A stretch of 64,000 nucleotides of DNA. Origin: Ignavibacteriota bacterium. GTDB lineage: Bacteria > Bacteroidota > Ignavibacteria > Ignavibacteriales > Melioribacteraceae. The notes under the pieces are model-generated. The model was not told the DNA's origin and ran no database searches. It was given only the letters and a program-made list of their open reading frames with translations. The translations under genes and the position numbers were made by a program. Below are positions 29,253 to 38,425 of this stretch, one piece after another. The stretch is taken from positions 186,001-250,000 of the forward strand of contig PAAX01000019.1 in the NCBI GenBank assembly GCA_002698995.1, written 5' to 3'. Position 1 is the first letter of the stretch. Each line of letters begins with the position of its first letter.

Positions 29253-30796
29253 TCCAGAGCTTCTCTAATGTATGATGGTACATTTAAGTAATCACCCTTT
29301 TTCTGTAAAAGTTCAAAAGCAATTTCAGCTTTGTTTTTCAACATATAATCCAAAACAGGTAAAGTTCGCCGCCCAGCCGAAAATAGTTCGTTGCAAATAT
29401 CTGTATTATCATTGAACAAACATATTTCAAAAGTACTATCGTCGTTATTTGTTGGGGCAAATACCTTAATACTGTCTGATATAAAATCCTCATAATTATC
29501 AATACAGTTTGATTGATAGTTTCCATCGTTATCTCTAATTACAGCTGTTTTGAGACCTAATATTTGGGCAATCTCTAAATATCGCTTAAAACTAACACCC
29601 CCAACAGAAATAATGTGTATATCATTTTGTGAAATTTCTTCGTTAAAAGTATTCTTAAAAAACTGTTCAAGGAGAATATATTCAGCATCTCCTTCTACAA
29701 GTAAGACTTTTTTGGACAGAACAAAATCAAGTAAGTTGTTGTTAGGTGCTTTAATAAAAAATTTTGCGGTGCTTTCTTCCAAAGAATTTAGGAGAGTGTA
29801 TTTTTCACTACTACTATTAAGCAAGATTGCATTCCTTAAGTCGAGCCTAGAAGTAATCATATTACTATGAGTGGAAATTAGCAGTTGAGTATTTTTAGTA
29901 TTAGCTATTTTTTTAATTAGTTTGTTTACATTTATATGGCTTAAATGATTTTCAGGTTCTTCAACTAAAATTAAATCAAGGTTATCTTCACTTTTGCTCA
30001 GAGCAAAATCGGTTTTAATAAAACACTGGCGACCTTTTCCTTTGTTCTCAATATCAATATCATCATCGAACAATGTTAGATCAGTTTCTAAATTGGACTT
30101 AGAATTATTTCTGATTGCAAATTTATAATTTTGTAGTCTTGAATTTATGTTGCTTAAGCTACTATCAGAATAATCTTTTTTTGCTTTACGGTAATCATTG
30201 TAATGTTTTGGCTTCTCATTCTCAGATATTGTGTTATTATACATTCCACGTATATATTCTCGTAAAGAATATTCTGTTCCAATTTGTGAATGATCGATTG
30301 AAATATGCTTTAGAAAAGGTCTATAACCAGTATAAGATTCCCCGGCAAAGGTAAAATAATTTATTGAGTAATATTCAAAAGGGAAAATGCATTCGTCAAC
30401 TGATATTATATCATTAACTTCTTTACTCAAGTCATCATTTGGTACACATTCAAATCGCAATCCATCAAAATCTCTTTTTTCAGAATTATTTTGTCCAAAT
30501 AAATTTGGTTCATTTTGCTCATTAAAGTATAATTCAACAAATAATTTGGGAAGATTATCATATTTGCGATCGGATTGCAAGAATTGATTGATTACTTCAT
30601 AATTAAAAATACTTTCCAGATATAATGAGTCTATTTTTTTCTTTTTTCCGCTAATTGTTAAATTAATAGCTTCAAGAATAGTGGTTTTACCCGATTCATT
30701 ATCACCAATAAGTACATTTAATTCTTTATCAAGCTCAAGTTCTAGTTCTTTGAATCTTTTGTAATTATGCAATTTTAATTTTTTTATAAAACTCAT
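29237..30796 (-). CDS. OLD-family ATPase-TOPRIM nuclease, GajA-like
   Basis: 519 residues. The N-terminal ABC/RecF-like ATPase has Walker A GDNESGKTT (31-39), Walker B LDLILVEEP (273-281) and an H-loop LLISTHSN (305-312). The C-terminal TOPRIM domain has Glu368 in VLLVEGDAEYILLEQFF and Asp422/Asp424 in AVIRDNDGN, followed later by NDDSTFEICLF. This is the class 2 OLD layout, which is typically paired with a UvrD-like helicase, as here. In the Gabija anti-phage system GajA is a site-specific nicking endonuclease held off by ATP. No other defence gene is adjacent on this strand. The pair lies to the left of tRNA-Phe in repeat-rich DNA. Confidence 0.88.
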   Translation of the reverse strand: MSFIKKLKLHNYKRFKELELELDKELNVLIGDNESGKTTILEAINLTISGKKKKIDSLYLESIFNYEVINQFLQSDRKYDNLPKLFVELYFNEQNEPNLFGQNNSEKRDFDGLRFECVPNDDLSKEVNDIISVDECIFPFEYYSINYFTFAGESYTGYRPFLKHISIDHSQIGTEYSLREYIRGMYNNTISENEKPKHYNDYRKAKKDYSDSSLSNINSRLQNYKFAIRNNSKSNLETDLTLFDDDIDIENKGKGRQCFIKTDFALSKSEDNLDLILVEEPENHLSHINVNKLIKKIANTKNTQLLISTHSNMITSRLDLRNAILLNSSSEKYTLLNSLEESTAKFFIKAPNNNLLDFVLSKKVLLVEGDAEYILLEQFFKNTFNEEISQNDIHIISVGGVSFKRYLEIAQILGLKTAVIRDNDGNYQSNCIDNYEDFISDSIKVFAPTNNDDSTFEICLFNDNTDICNELFSAGRRTLPVLDYMLKNKAEIAFELLQKKGDYLNVPSYIREALEWIKE

Positions 30797-31379
30797 AGTT
30801 GATACCTAATATAATTTGCACAAATAACTCTTAATTAAGCCTATCAAAAATATCCCTAAAAATCCATGAACTAGAGGATTTCTTTGTTCTAAACAATCAT
30901 TTTTATATTCTCAAAACGAGACTAAAAATCTTTTTAATTAAAAACCTATCTACCTACAATTAATAATAAAACAATTAACACAAACCCTTCCCCCAAAAAT
31001 TAAATTTCGAGCTTTGATTTATCTTTTTCTTCTAAAATAAAATTATCCAAAAAGGAATGATTTTGATTTGGTAATGAAAGTTTTATATGTCTTTTTAGTT
31101 TATTAATTGTAAAGACCTTAAAAGCTAACAGATGGAATTCAAATTAAAGGATTAAACCTTATAACGCAACTTAAATATTAAAGAATAATGACCTTTATAA
31201 AGATTTTTATCACATGTAATTCTCTTTAATCTTACGAAACAACAATTAGAATAATACGTCAAATCTTCTAATTATTTATGATTTATGATTTAATTCTAGT
31301 TAGTGTGCAGACTTATATCGAAATCCTATACAAAACAATTCATCTTCAATTTTACTCTTACAATAAAGGAATTCTTCTT
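30797..31379. other. Intergenic region with no recognised gene
   Basis: 583 bp of AT-rich DNA between the divergent OLD-family and TraB-like genes. It must contain promoters for both, but I see no confident -10/-35 pair, no hairpin of note and no repeat shared with the rest of the window. Confidence 0.5.
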
Positions 31380-32267
31380 ATGGATAGATTCAAAAAAGTA
31401 ATAAAGATAGTATCAATCTCAGCAATTGTATTAATTGCAATTATAACATTCTTATTTCTATTTGATGTACTGTGGAAATCTCCAAGTTTTTACAAAGTGG
31501 AAACTGAAACAAAACTAAATAAACCGATAATGGATATGGTAGAATATGAAGAAATTATTGCAGTCCATAGAAGACCATACTGCTATTCAATAGAATCTAA
31601 AAGCGGCGGCAAAGTTTATGTTTTGGGAATTGAGCATACAAAAGATGCAGAGAATTCACAATTCGATACAATAAATCGTATCTGGAATGAAGCAGATCCA
31701 ACAACTGCATTGGTTGAAGGGAGAATTGGATTTTTATTTACTTGGTTTCAAAATCCCATTACTGAGTATGGTGAAAGCGGCTTGACGGCAGAATTAGCAA
31801 AAGAAAAAGGGATTAAATTATATACATGGGAGCCAACCCGGGATGATGAAATAAAAAGTTTAATAAAGAAATATTCAGCAGAACAACTTGCAATGTTTTA
31901 TTCATTCAGACCATATTTCAGTAATATGAGATTCGGTAAGCCTGCAAATCCGGAAGAACAATTGCAATCATACTTAGAAAGCAGAACTGATACAAAACAT
32001 TTAAGAGGTGTTATTAAATCTTGGTATGAACTGGATAGTTTATGGAATAAAGATTATCCGAATATTAATTGGAGAGATTATTCTGATGAATACGGCTGGC
32101 CGGAAGGATATTTGAGCAGCATTGCAAATGAATCAAACTTATACAGAGATTATCACCTTGTTCAAATAATTAATGAATTAGTAAAAAAAGGCGAGAGAGT
32201 ATTTGTAACAATGGGATCTAGTCATGCCCCAAGAATAGAAAGTACATTAAGAGATTTGCTGGAATAA
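31380..32267 (+). CDS. Membrane-anchored TraB/GumN-like protein
   Basis: ATG 31380 is chosen because AAAGGA lies 9 bases before it and a membrane helix follows at once (VSISAIVLIAIITFLFLFDVL); a frame from 31278 adds 34 residues without SD support. The ~295-residue product has the spaced motifs of the TraB/PrgY/GumN superfamily: a first VYVLGIEHT, then ALVEGR, and near the end VFVTMGSSHAPRIE (GxxH). These supply metal-binding His and Glu in relatives such as Tiki proteases. The domain would lie outside the cytoplasm, tethered by the N-terminal helix. Substrate and role are unknown. Confidence 0.6.
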   Translation: MDRFKKVIKIVSISAIVLIAIITFLFLFDVLWKSPSFYKVETETKLNKPIMDMVEYEEIIAVHRRPYCYSIESKSGGKVYVLGIEHTKDAENSQFDTINRIWNEADPTTALVEGRIGFLFTWFQNPITEYGESGLTAELAKEKGIKLYTWEPTRDDEIKSLIKKYSAEQLAMFYSFRPYFSNMRFGKPANPEEQLQSYLESRTDTKHLRGVIKSWYELDSLWNKDYPNINWRDYSDEYGWPEGYLSSIANESNLYRDYHLVQIINELVKKGERVFVTMGSSHAPRIESTLRDLLE

Positions 32268-32442
32268 ATGATTGTAGTAATTTCCGTAGTGTAAATTAAA
32301 TTTCGATTTTAATGGAATAATTCAGAAGTAGATTAAATTTCTGGCTGCCAACTATAAAAGCAAACCTCCGAGGTTTTTTCCTGAAGGGAGTCCTTGGGAC
32401 TAAACCTCGGAGGTTTTTAAATGATAGGATAAAATTCAAATG
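32268..32442. other. Gap after the TraB-like gene
   Basis: 175 bp with no gene; its only clear content is the palindromic element at 32362-32417. An open frame on minus at 32436-32729 consists of repeats and tRNA remnant and is not accepted as a gene. Confidence 0.6.
32362..32417. repeat. AAACCTCCGAGGTTT inverted repeat with 24-base centre
   Basis: AAACCTCCGAGGTTT at one end and AAACCTCGGAGGTTT at the other, with a centre that itself can pair (TCCTGAAGGGA / TCCTTGGGA). It follows the TraB-like stop. A half copy (AAACCTCCGAGGTTT) lies at 32692-32706. Confidence 0.85.
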
Positions 32443-32443
32443 G

Positions 32444-32501
32444 GTTTAAAATAAAAAACCCCGCTTCGGTTTGCGGGGTTAAAGTTTTTTGTGGGCAGAG
32501 A
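32444..32501. repeat. 58-bp exact copy of the tRNA-Phe 3' end and terminator
   Basis: These 58 bases recur exactly at 32734-32791 (offset 290). They include the minus-strand terminator hairpin and the first bases of the acceptor arm of tRNA-Phe. Confidence 0.95.
32453..32481 (-). terminator. Duplicate copy of the tRNA-Phe terminator
   Basis: Minus strand: CCCCGC-loop-GCGGGG followed by six T, identical to the terminator at 32743. It now ends only the tRNA remnant. Confidence 0.8.
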
Positions 32502-32553
32502 TCCCGCATTTTGCGGGATAAACTCCATCAAACCGCCAACACAAGAATTTTCA
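32493..32553 (-). pseudogene. Partial tRNA-Phe copy (3' half, interrupted by a palindrome)
   Basis: Aligned with the intact tRNA at 32782-32854, it matches the acceptor and T-arm side up to the anticodon loop (ACACAAGAATTTTCA for ACACAAGGATTTTCA) and then stops matching. In the T-arm it carries a palindrome ATCCCGC-ATTTT-GCGGGAT (32501-32519). About 26 of the 32 bases after the palindrome agree. It cannot fold as a tRNA. Confidence 0.8.
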
Positions 32554-32742
32554 AAATGGTTGAAAAAAATGTTTCGGTAATACAAAATAAATTTTTGTTT
32601 GAGGGAATTACGATTCATCACTTTTAGAATTCTAGAATAACTTGGCATCGGGAAAGGTTTAGAAATAAACTGAATCACAAACTTATAAAGCAAACCTCCG
32701 AGGTTTTTAAACATGATAAAAAAAATCAAAACTGTTTAAAAT

Positions 32743-32771
32743 AAAAAACCCCGCTTCGGTTTGCGGGGTTA
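32743..32771 (-). terminator. Terminator of tRNA-Phe
   Basis: On the minus strand CCCCGC and GCGGGG form a stem around AAACCGAA, followed by six T. It lies 11 bases after the 3' end of tRNA-Phe. Confidence 0.9.
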
Positions 32772-32781
32772 AAGTTTTTTG

Positions 32782-32854
32782 TGGGCAGAGACGGAATCGA
32801 ACCGCCGACACAAGGATTTTCAGTCCTTTGCTCTACCGACTGAGCTATCTGCCC
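32782..32854 (-). tRNA. tRNA-Phe (GAA)
   Basis: Read on minus: acceptor GGGCAGA / TCTGCCC, D-arm GCTC-AGTCGGTA-GAGC, anticodon stem AAGGA / TCCTT with loop CTGAAAA (anticodon GAA), T-arm GGCGG-TTCGATT-CCGTC, discriminator A. CCA is not encoded. A terminator follows, then a partial copy 290 bp away. Confidence 0.97.
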
Positions 32855-32917
32855 ATCCTCAAAAAACACAGACACAAATATAAAGATTATCGTATTATTT
32901 ACAAATAAAAATATTAA

Positions 32918-33919
32918 TTAATCACCTAAAGTTGCTACCATAACAGCTTTAATGGTGTGCAGTCTGTTTTCTGCTTCATCAAAAACTATTGAATGTTTGG
33001 ATTCAAAAACATCTTCGGTAACTTCCATTGATTCCAAACCGAATTTTTGATAAATCTCTTCCCCTACTGTTGTTTCTCTATTATGGAAAGCAGGTAAACA
33101 GTGCATAAATTTAACATCAGGATTTCCGGTATTTTTAATCATTTCCATATTAACTTGGTAAGGTTTCATCATGTTAATTCTTTCGTTCCACACTTCATCA
33201 GGTTCACCCATAGAAACCCAGACATCTGTGTAGAGGAAATCTGCTCCTTCAACACCTTTAACCGGATCTTCTGTTAAAGTAATTGCTGCGCCGGTTTCTT
33301 TTGCAATTTCTTTACATTGAGCAACTAATTCTTCATTAGGCCACAAAGATTTAGGTGCAACTGCTCTAAATTTCATTCCCATTTTAGCACAGCCTACCAT
33401 TAATGAATTACCCATGTTGTTTCTTGCATCTCCAAGATAGCAGAGTGTAACTTCATTTAATGGTTTGTTTGAGTGTTCCATAATTGTTAGGAAGTCTGCT
33501 AATATTTGAGTCGGATGAAATTCATTTGTTAATCCGTTCCATACCGGAACTCCGGCATAAGCACCAAGTTCTTCAACAATTTCTTGACCGTATCCACGGT
33601 ATTCAATACCATCGTACATTCTGCCTAAAACTCTTGCAGTATCTTTCATTGATTCTTTCTTTCCCATCTGCGAGCCTGAAGGACCGAGGTAAGTTACTCC
33701 GGCACCTTGATCTAATGCAGCGACTTCAAATGCACATCTGGTTCTGGTTGAATCTTTAGCAAATAAGAGAACAACATTTTTCCCTTTTAGTCTTTGTCTT
33801 TCTGTCCCGGCATATTTTGCCGCTTTTAAATCTTTGGATAAATCCAAAAGAAATTTTATTTCTTCAGGAGTAAAATCTAGAAGTTTTAGAAAATTTCTAT
33901 TTCTTAAGTTAAATGCCAT
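32918..33919 (-). CDS. argF: Ornithine carbamoyltransferase
   Basis: ATG 33919 (with GAGG a few bases before) gives 333 residues; a GTG one codon earlier is also possible. The carbamoyl-phosphate site is [13 protein letters not shown], the HPTQ motif is in [12 protein letters not shown], the ornithine-loop DVWVSMGE and catalytic [11 protein letters not shown] are intact, so it transfers a carbamoyl group between ornithine and citrulline. It lies downstream of carbamate kinase on the same strand, separated by 250 bp of repeats. That neighbour suggests the catabolic (ArcB-like) direction, citrulline to carbamoyl phosphate, but no arginine deiminase gene is in the window and an anabolic role is possible. 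Confidence 0.93.
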   Translation of the reverse strand: MAFNLRNRNFLKLLDFTPEEIKFLLDLSKDLKAAKYAGTERQRLKGKNVVLLFAKDSTRTRCAFEVAALDQGAGVTYLGPSGSQMGKKESMKDTARVLGRMYDGIEYRGYGQEIVEELGAYAGVPVWNGLTNEFHPTQILADFLTIMEHSNKPLNEVTLCYLGDARNNMGNSLMVGCAKMGMKFRAVAPKSLWPNEELVAQCKEIAKETGAAITLTEDPVKGVEGADFLYTDVWVSMGEPDEVWNERINMMKPYQVNMEMIKNTGNPDVKFMHCLPAFHNRETTVGEEIYQKFGLESMEVTEDVFESKHSIVFDEAENRLHTIKAVMVATLGD

Positions 33920-33960
33920 CACATCCTCATCTTATATTTTATTACATTTTCGTTTTTGAG

Positions 33961-33992
33961 ATTCCGGTATTCCAAAAAGCGGAAACCGGAAT
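33961..33992. repeat. ATTCCGGT inverted repeat
   Basis: ATTCCGGTATTCC and GGAAACCGGAAT pair with one mismatch around AAAAAGC. It lies between argF and arcC. This kind of CATTCCGG element is scattered in many genomes. Confidence 0.7.
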
Positions 33993-34100
33993 GACCTAAA
34001 TATTTTTCTGATTATAACAATGAACAATTTGAAAACAAGTCTGCATAAACCATGATATATAGTTCTTTCAAATTCAGATTCAAGTAGTACTAGTCTACTT

Positions 34101-34180
34101 GATAAACTTTATAAACTTGAAAAACTTTACAAACTTTAAGAACTTTATGAACTTTAAGAACTTGATAAACTCTATAAACT
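34101..34180. repeat. Degenerate AACTTTATAAACTT-type tandem repeat
   Basis: Successive variants of AACTTTA-AAACTT (AACTTTATAAACTT, AACTTTACAAACTTT, AACTTTATGAACTTT, AACTTGATAAACTCT) repeat with a period of about 11-13 bases. It overlaps the last codons of arcC. Confidence 0.65.
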
Positions 34181-35119
34181 GGCTACAATTCTAGTTCCGC
34201 AATTTTCTTTATCAAGTTCGGAAGCTTCTGTTATTATAGTTTCTTTACCGCCGTTTTCAATGTACTTTACACATGCTTCAACTTTTGGTCCCATACTGCC
34301 GGAAGCAAAATGTCCTTCAGCAAGATATTTTTTTGCTTCATCAAGAGTAATTTTATCAAGTTGTTTCTGATCCGGTTTACCATAGTTGATATATACTTTA
34401 GGTACATCTGTAATGATAAAGAATTCATCAGCTTTAATATCACTTGCAAGCAATGATGAAGCTAAATCTTTATCAATTACAGCTTCCTGCGCATCAAATC
34501 TGTTGTTTTCATCAAGATAAATAGGAACTCCACCGCCCCCGACTGCAATTACAATATTTCCTTTTTTAGCAAGATCGCGAATTAGTTTTTTGTTTATTAC
34601 ATCAATTGGTTTAGGTGAAGGGACTACTCTTCTCCATCCTCTTTTTCTTGGATCTTCTTTGAATACCCAATTATTAGCTTTAGCCAATAATTCAGCTTCT
34701 TCTTTGAGATAATATTGTCCCACCGGTTTAGTAGGATTTTTGAATGCGGGATCATTAATATCCACAAGAGTTTCGGTAATTATTGTAAGAACATTTTTCT
34801 TGATCTTTCTTTCGGTAAGAACATTACGAAGCATTCTTTCAATCATATAACCGATTCCCCCTTGGGAATCGGCTACACAAATATCTAAAGGCATTTTAGG
34901 AATCTTAAATTGGTTATACCCAGCTTCATTTCTGAGAAGAATATTTCCAACTTGAGGTCCGTTGCCATGAGTTATAATAAGGTTGTAATCTTTCTCAATA
35001 AGTTTTATAATCTTTTGGCAGGTATCATAAGCATTTTTTTCCTGCTGCTCTATGGTACCAATTTCATCTCCTCTTAAAAGAGCATTTCCGCCAAAAGCTG
35101 CTACAGCCAACTTTTTCAT
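34172..35119 (-). CDS. arcC: Carbamate kinase
   Basis: 315 residues, the family's normal length. Motifs of the amino acid kinase fold are clear: AAFGGNALLRGDE at the start, ITHGNGPQVGNILLRNE, KNVLTIITETLVD, GWRRVVPSPKP, VIAVGGGGVPIYLDEN, VIDKDLASSLLASDI and FASGSMGPKVEACVKYIE. It makes ATP from carbamoyl phosphate (or the reverse). ATG 35119 overlaps the stop of the upstream GTPase gene by 4 bp (ATGA), indicating translational coupling. The ornithine carbamoyltransferase gene follows. Confidence 0.96.
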   Translation of the reverse strand: MKKLAVAAFGGNALLRGDEIGTIEQQEKNAYDTCQKIIKLIEKDYNLIITHGNGPQVGNILLRNEAGYNQFKIPKMPLDICVADSQGGIGYMIERMLRNVLTERKIKKNVLTIITETLVDINDPAFKNPTKPVGQYYLKEEAELLAKANNWVFKEDPRKRGWRRVVPSPKPIDVINKKLIRDLAKKGNIVIAVGGGGVPIYLDENNRFDAQEAVIDKDLASSLLASDIKADEFFIITDVPKVYINYGKPDQKQLDKITLDEAKKYLAEGHFASGSMGPKVEACVKYIENGGKETIITEASELDKENCGTRIVASL

Positions 35120-36435
35120 AAAATCCCTTTGTCTTTCAATACTGATTCAACAGTTATATCACCAATTTCTTGAAGTTCATATTTAACTCTAGTATTAGGT
35201 TTGTTGATGTTCAGAATTCTTCCTAAGTCAATTGGAGTACCAATTACTACAGAATCACAGTCAACTTTGTTAATTGTTTCTTCAAGATCTTTCATCTGCT
35301 GTTCGCCATAACCCATTGCAGGAAGCAATACACCGATGTTTGGATATTTTTCGTAAGTCTCGGTTATTGATTTTACAGTATAAGGTCTTGGATCAACTAT
35401 TTCAGAAGCGCCTAATTTTTGAGCAGCAACAGTACCGGCACCATATTTCATTTCGCCGTGAGTTAAAGTCGGACCATCTTCAACAACCAACACTCTTTTT
35501 CCTTTTATAACAGAAGGATTATCAACAGTTAAAGGAGAAGCACCTTCAATTATTGTTGCAGTTGGATTAACAGATTTAGAATTGTTAATTACTTCGAGAA
35601 TTTTGTCTGCATCAGCAGAATCAATTTTATTAACTACAACTGCATCTGCCATTCTTAATGTAGTATTGCCAGGATAGTACATCATTTCGTGTCCTGGTCT
35701 GTGCGGATCAACAACAGTAAAAGTAACATCAGCTTTATAGAATGACATATCATTATTACCGCCGTCCCATAAAATTACATCAGCTTCTTTTTCTGCTTCT
35801 CTTAAAATTGCTTCATAATCAACACCGGCATAAATAACTCCGCCAAGAGCAATATGTGGTTCATATTCTTCAATTTCTTCTATAGTACATTCGTGAGTCT
35901 TTAAATCTTCAAGAGTAGCAAATCTTTGTACTTTTTGTTTTACTAAATCACCGTAAGGCATTGGGTGACGGATAGCAACAACTTTTTTACCAGCTTCTCT
36001 TAATAATCTAACAATTTTACGAGAAGTTTGAGATTTACCGCAGCCTGTTCTAACTGCCAAAACTGCAACAACCGGTTTAGTAGATTTAATCATTGTTTCT
36101 TCACCGCCGAGTAATCTGAAAGATACTCCGGCAGCATTAACTATAGAAGCTTTTGTCATTACATAATTAAAAGGAACATCGGAATAAGAGAAAACAACTT
36201 CATGAACATCTAATTCTTTGATTAATTTTTCTAATTCAGATTCTTCATAGATTTTAATTCCATTAGGATATAATTTACCGGCTAATTCAGCAGGATAAAC
36301 TCTACCATCAATATTAGGAATTTGAGTTGCAGTAAAAGCAACAACATTATAATCTTCGTTATCTCTGAAATAAACATTAAAGTTATGGAAATCGCGTCCA
36401 GCCGCGCCCATGATTAATACATTTTTACGAGCCAT
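35116..36435 (-). CDS. Cyclic 2,3-diphosphoglycerate synthetase-like GTPase
   Basis: ATG 36435 is preferred: CTGGAGG stands 11 bases before it, whereas the longer frame begins at a TTG that overlaps the glmS stop. The ~439-residue product starts MARKNVLIMGAAGRDFHNFN and has a Rossmann-like N-terminal part and a P-loop region KPVVAVLAVRTGCGKSQTSRKIVRLL, with DGGNNDMSFYKADVTFTVVDPHRPGHE and VVVNKIDSAD. This resembles archaeal cyclic 2,3-diphosphoglycerate synthetase (CpgS), but most bacterial relatives are untested. Coupling to arcC and argF points to a role in carbamoyl-phosphate or arginine metabolism rather than cDPG synthesis. Cytoplasmic. Confidence 0.78.
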   Translation of the reverse strand: MARKNVLIMGAAGRDFHNFNVYFRDNEDYNVVAFTATQIPNIDGRVYPAELAGKLYPNGIKIYEESELEKLIKELDVHEVVFSYSDVPFNYVMTKASIVNAAGVSFRLLGGEETMIKSTKPVVAVLAVRTGCGKSQTSRKIVRLLREAGKKVVAIRHPMPYGDLVKQKVQRFATLEDLKTHECTIEEIEEYEPHIALGGVIYAGVDYEAILREAEKEADVILWDGGNNDMSFYKADVTFTVVDPHRPGHEMMYYPGNTTLRMADAVVVNKIDSADADKILEVINNSKSVNPTATIIEGASPLTVDNPSVIKGKRVLVVEDGPTLTHGEMKYGAGTVAAQKLGASEIVDPRPYTVKSITETYEKYPNIGVLLPAMGYGEQQMKDLEETINKVDCDSVVIGTPIDLGRILNINKPNTRVKYELQEIGDITVESVLKDKGIL

Positions 36436-36457
36436 AGTTTTTTTAACCTCCAGGTTA

Positions 36458-38290
36458 TTATTCAACAGTTACACTTTTTGCTAAGTTACGCGGTTGATCA
36501 ACATTAAGTCCTTTCTTAACAGCAATATGATAAGCCAATAACTGCAGAGGAATTACTGTTAGTATCGGCATTAACATTCTTATTGTTTGCGGGACTTTAA
36601 TTACATGATCAACCAATTTATCTATTTGATCATCATCTTCATTAGCTATAGCAATTACTTTTCCTTTTCTGGCTTTAACTTCTTCAATATTGCTTAATAC
36701 TTTATCATAAACTGAATCTTTAGGAGCAATTACAACCGTTGGCATATTTTCATCAATTAATGCAATAGGACCATGTTTCATTTCGGCAGCAGGATATCCT
36801 TCGGCATGAATGTATGATATTTCTTTCAGCTTTAATGCACCTTCAAGTGCTACTGGAAAGTTGTAACCTCTTCCTAAATAAAGGAAGTTTTTTGCATCGA
36901 CAAATTTCTCTGCAATATGTTCTATCTGATCATTTATTTTTAATATACGAGCTATTTTATCAGGCAGTGAATCAATCTCTTCTATAATTTTTTTTCCGTC
37001 TATTAACGACAGATTTCTTTTTCTAGCTGCAAGCAGAGTAATTAACGAAAGAACAACTAATTGAGAAGTAAATGCTTTAGTTGATGCAACTCCAATTTCC
37101 GGTCCGGCATGAATATAAACTCCGGCTGTACTTTCTCTTGCAATCGAACTTCCGACAACATTACAGACACCAAGAACCAAAGCTCCTTTTCTTTTAGCTT
37201 CTTTCATTGCTGCAAGAGTATCTGCTGTTTCACCCGATTGTGAGATAAAGATCATTGTATCATCAGGCTGAATTACAGGATTTCTGTAACGGAATTCGGA
37301 AGCATAATCAACTTCAACCGGTATTCCGGCATACTGCTCAAGCATGTACTCCCCAACTAAACCGGCATGCCAAGAAGTACCGCAAGCAGAAATTACAATT
37401 CTTCTTGAATAGGCAATACGATTATCAAATCCTTCTAATCCGCCAAGTTTGGAAATGCCATCTTCATAAAGGAGTCTTCCTCTCATTGAATTACGAACAG
37501 ATTCAGGCTGTTCCATAATTTCTTTGAGCATATAATGCTGGTACCCCCCTTTGCTTATTTCCTCTAATGCAATTTTTACTTCATGTACTTCTTTTACAAT
37601 TTCTTCATCGGAAATTGATCTTGCTTGAAATTTATCTTTATAAACAACTGCTATTTCATCATCTTCCAAGTAAACAATTTGACTTGTATAAGCGATAAGT
37701 GCATTTACATCTGAAGCAATATAATTTTCTCCGTCGCCAATACCGATTACAAGTGGAGAACCTTTTTTGGCAACAATAATTTTATCCGGTTCATCGGAAT
37801 AAATAACACAAATTCCATAAGCTCCTTCAACTTCATTTAAGGAATATCTTACTGAATTAAAAAGATCATTTCCTTTTTTAATAAATGAATCGATTAGATG
37901 AACCAATACTTCCGAATCGGTTTCTGAATTAAAATTGTATCCTTTAGAAATGAGTGCGGTTTTTAAAACTGAATAATTTTCAATAATTCCGTTATGAATT
38001 AAGTAAAGGGTTTTATCGGAATTAAAATGAGGATGTGCATTAGTTTCATTTGGAGCGCCGTGAGTTGCCCATCTTGTATGTCCAATACCAATATTTCCTT
38101 GAAGTTGTTCGTGTTTTACTTTTTCTTCAAGAGCACTTACTTTACCTTTCACTTTTATTAAATCGGATTTACCCAAATTTATTGAAGCTACTCCGGCAGA
38201 GTCGTAACCTCTGTATTCTAGTCTTTTTAGTCCTTCTATCAATATAGGAACGGAATTTTGATTTCCGATATACCCAACTATTCCACACAT
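36458..38290 (-). CDS. glmS: Glutamine--fructose-6-phosphate aminotransferase
   Basis: ATG 38290 is the true start because Met must be followed by the catalytic Cys (MCGIVGYIG); a GTG three codons upstream would bury it. About 610 residues: class II glutaminase domain at ~1-225 (GIGHTRWATHGAPNETNAHPH, LIHNGIIENY), then two SIS isomerase domains (ACGTSWHAGLVGEYMLE, ISQSGETADTLAAMKEAK, GRGYNFPVALEGALKLKEISY) and the C-terminal DQPRNLAKSVTVE. It makes glucosamine-6-phosphate, the entry to amino sugars for peptidoglycan and lipopolysaccharide. The GTPase gene follows closely, so both may share a transcript. Confidence 0.98.
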   Translation of the reverse strand: MCGIVGYIGNQNSVPILIEGLKRLEYRGYDSAGVASINLGKSDLIKVKGKVSALEEKVKHEQLQGNIGIGHTRWATHGAPNETNAHPHFNSDKTLYLIHNGIIENYSVLKTALISKGYNFNSETDSEVLVHLIDSFIKKGNDLFNSVRYSLNEVEGAYGICVIYSDEPDKIIVAKKGSPLVIGIGDGENYIASDVNALIAYTSQIVYLEDDEIAVVYKDKFQARSISDEEIVKEVHEVKIALEEISKGGYQHYMLKEIMEQPESVRNSMRGRLLYEDGISKLGGLEGFDNRIAYSRRIVISACGTSWHAGLVGEYMLEQYAGIPVEVDYASEFRYRNPVIQPDDTMIFISQSGETADTLAAMKEAKRKGALVLGVCNVVGSSIARESTAGVYIHAGPEIGVASTKAFTSQLVVLSLITLLAARKRNLSLIDGKKIIEEIDSLPDKIARILKINDQIEHIAEKFVDAKNFLYLGRGYNFPVALEGALKLKEISYIHAEGYPAAEMKHGPIALIDENMPTVVIAPKDSVYDKVLSNIEEVKARKGKVIAIANEDDDQIDKLVDHVIKVPQTIRMLMPILTVIPLQLLAYHIAVKKGLNVDQPRNLAKSVTVE

Positions 38291-38425
38291 AATTGGCACC
38301 CCTAGTTTTAATTAATAATAAAAATTTAGAAATGAATATAAGGAAATGTTATAGATCAGGACAGTGTCTTAATAACAAAGGATTGAGTTTTTGAAAGTAA
38401 AAATTATTTGGTTGTATTTTCAAAA

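Noticed and set aside
28221-30796. PARIS (AriA/AriB) system
   Set aside because: The ATPase protein has its own TOPRIM domain and the partner is an SF1 helicase, not a separate TOPRIM (DUF4435) protein.
32436-32729. 97-codon minus-strand open frame
   Set aside because: It is made of the duplicated tRNA-Phe remnant, terminator and palindromes; no motif or start signal.
35116-36435. True cyclic 2,3-diphosphoglycerate synthesis
   Set aside because: The similarity is real, but the compound is known from methanogens; the arcC/argF neighbours fit another role, so only a -like name is used.
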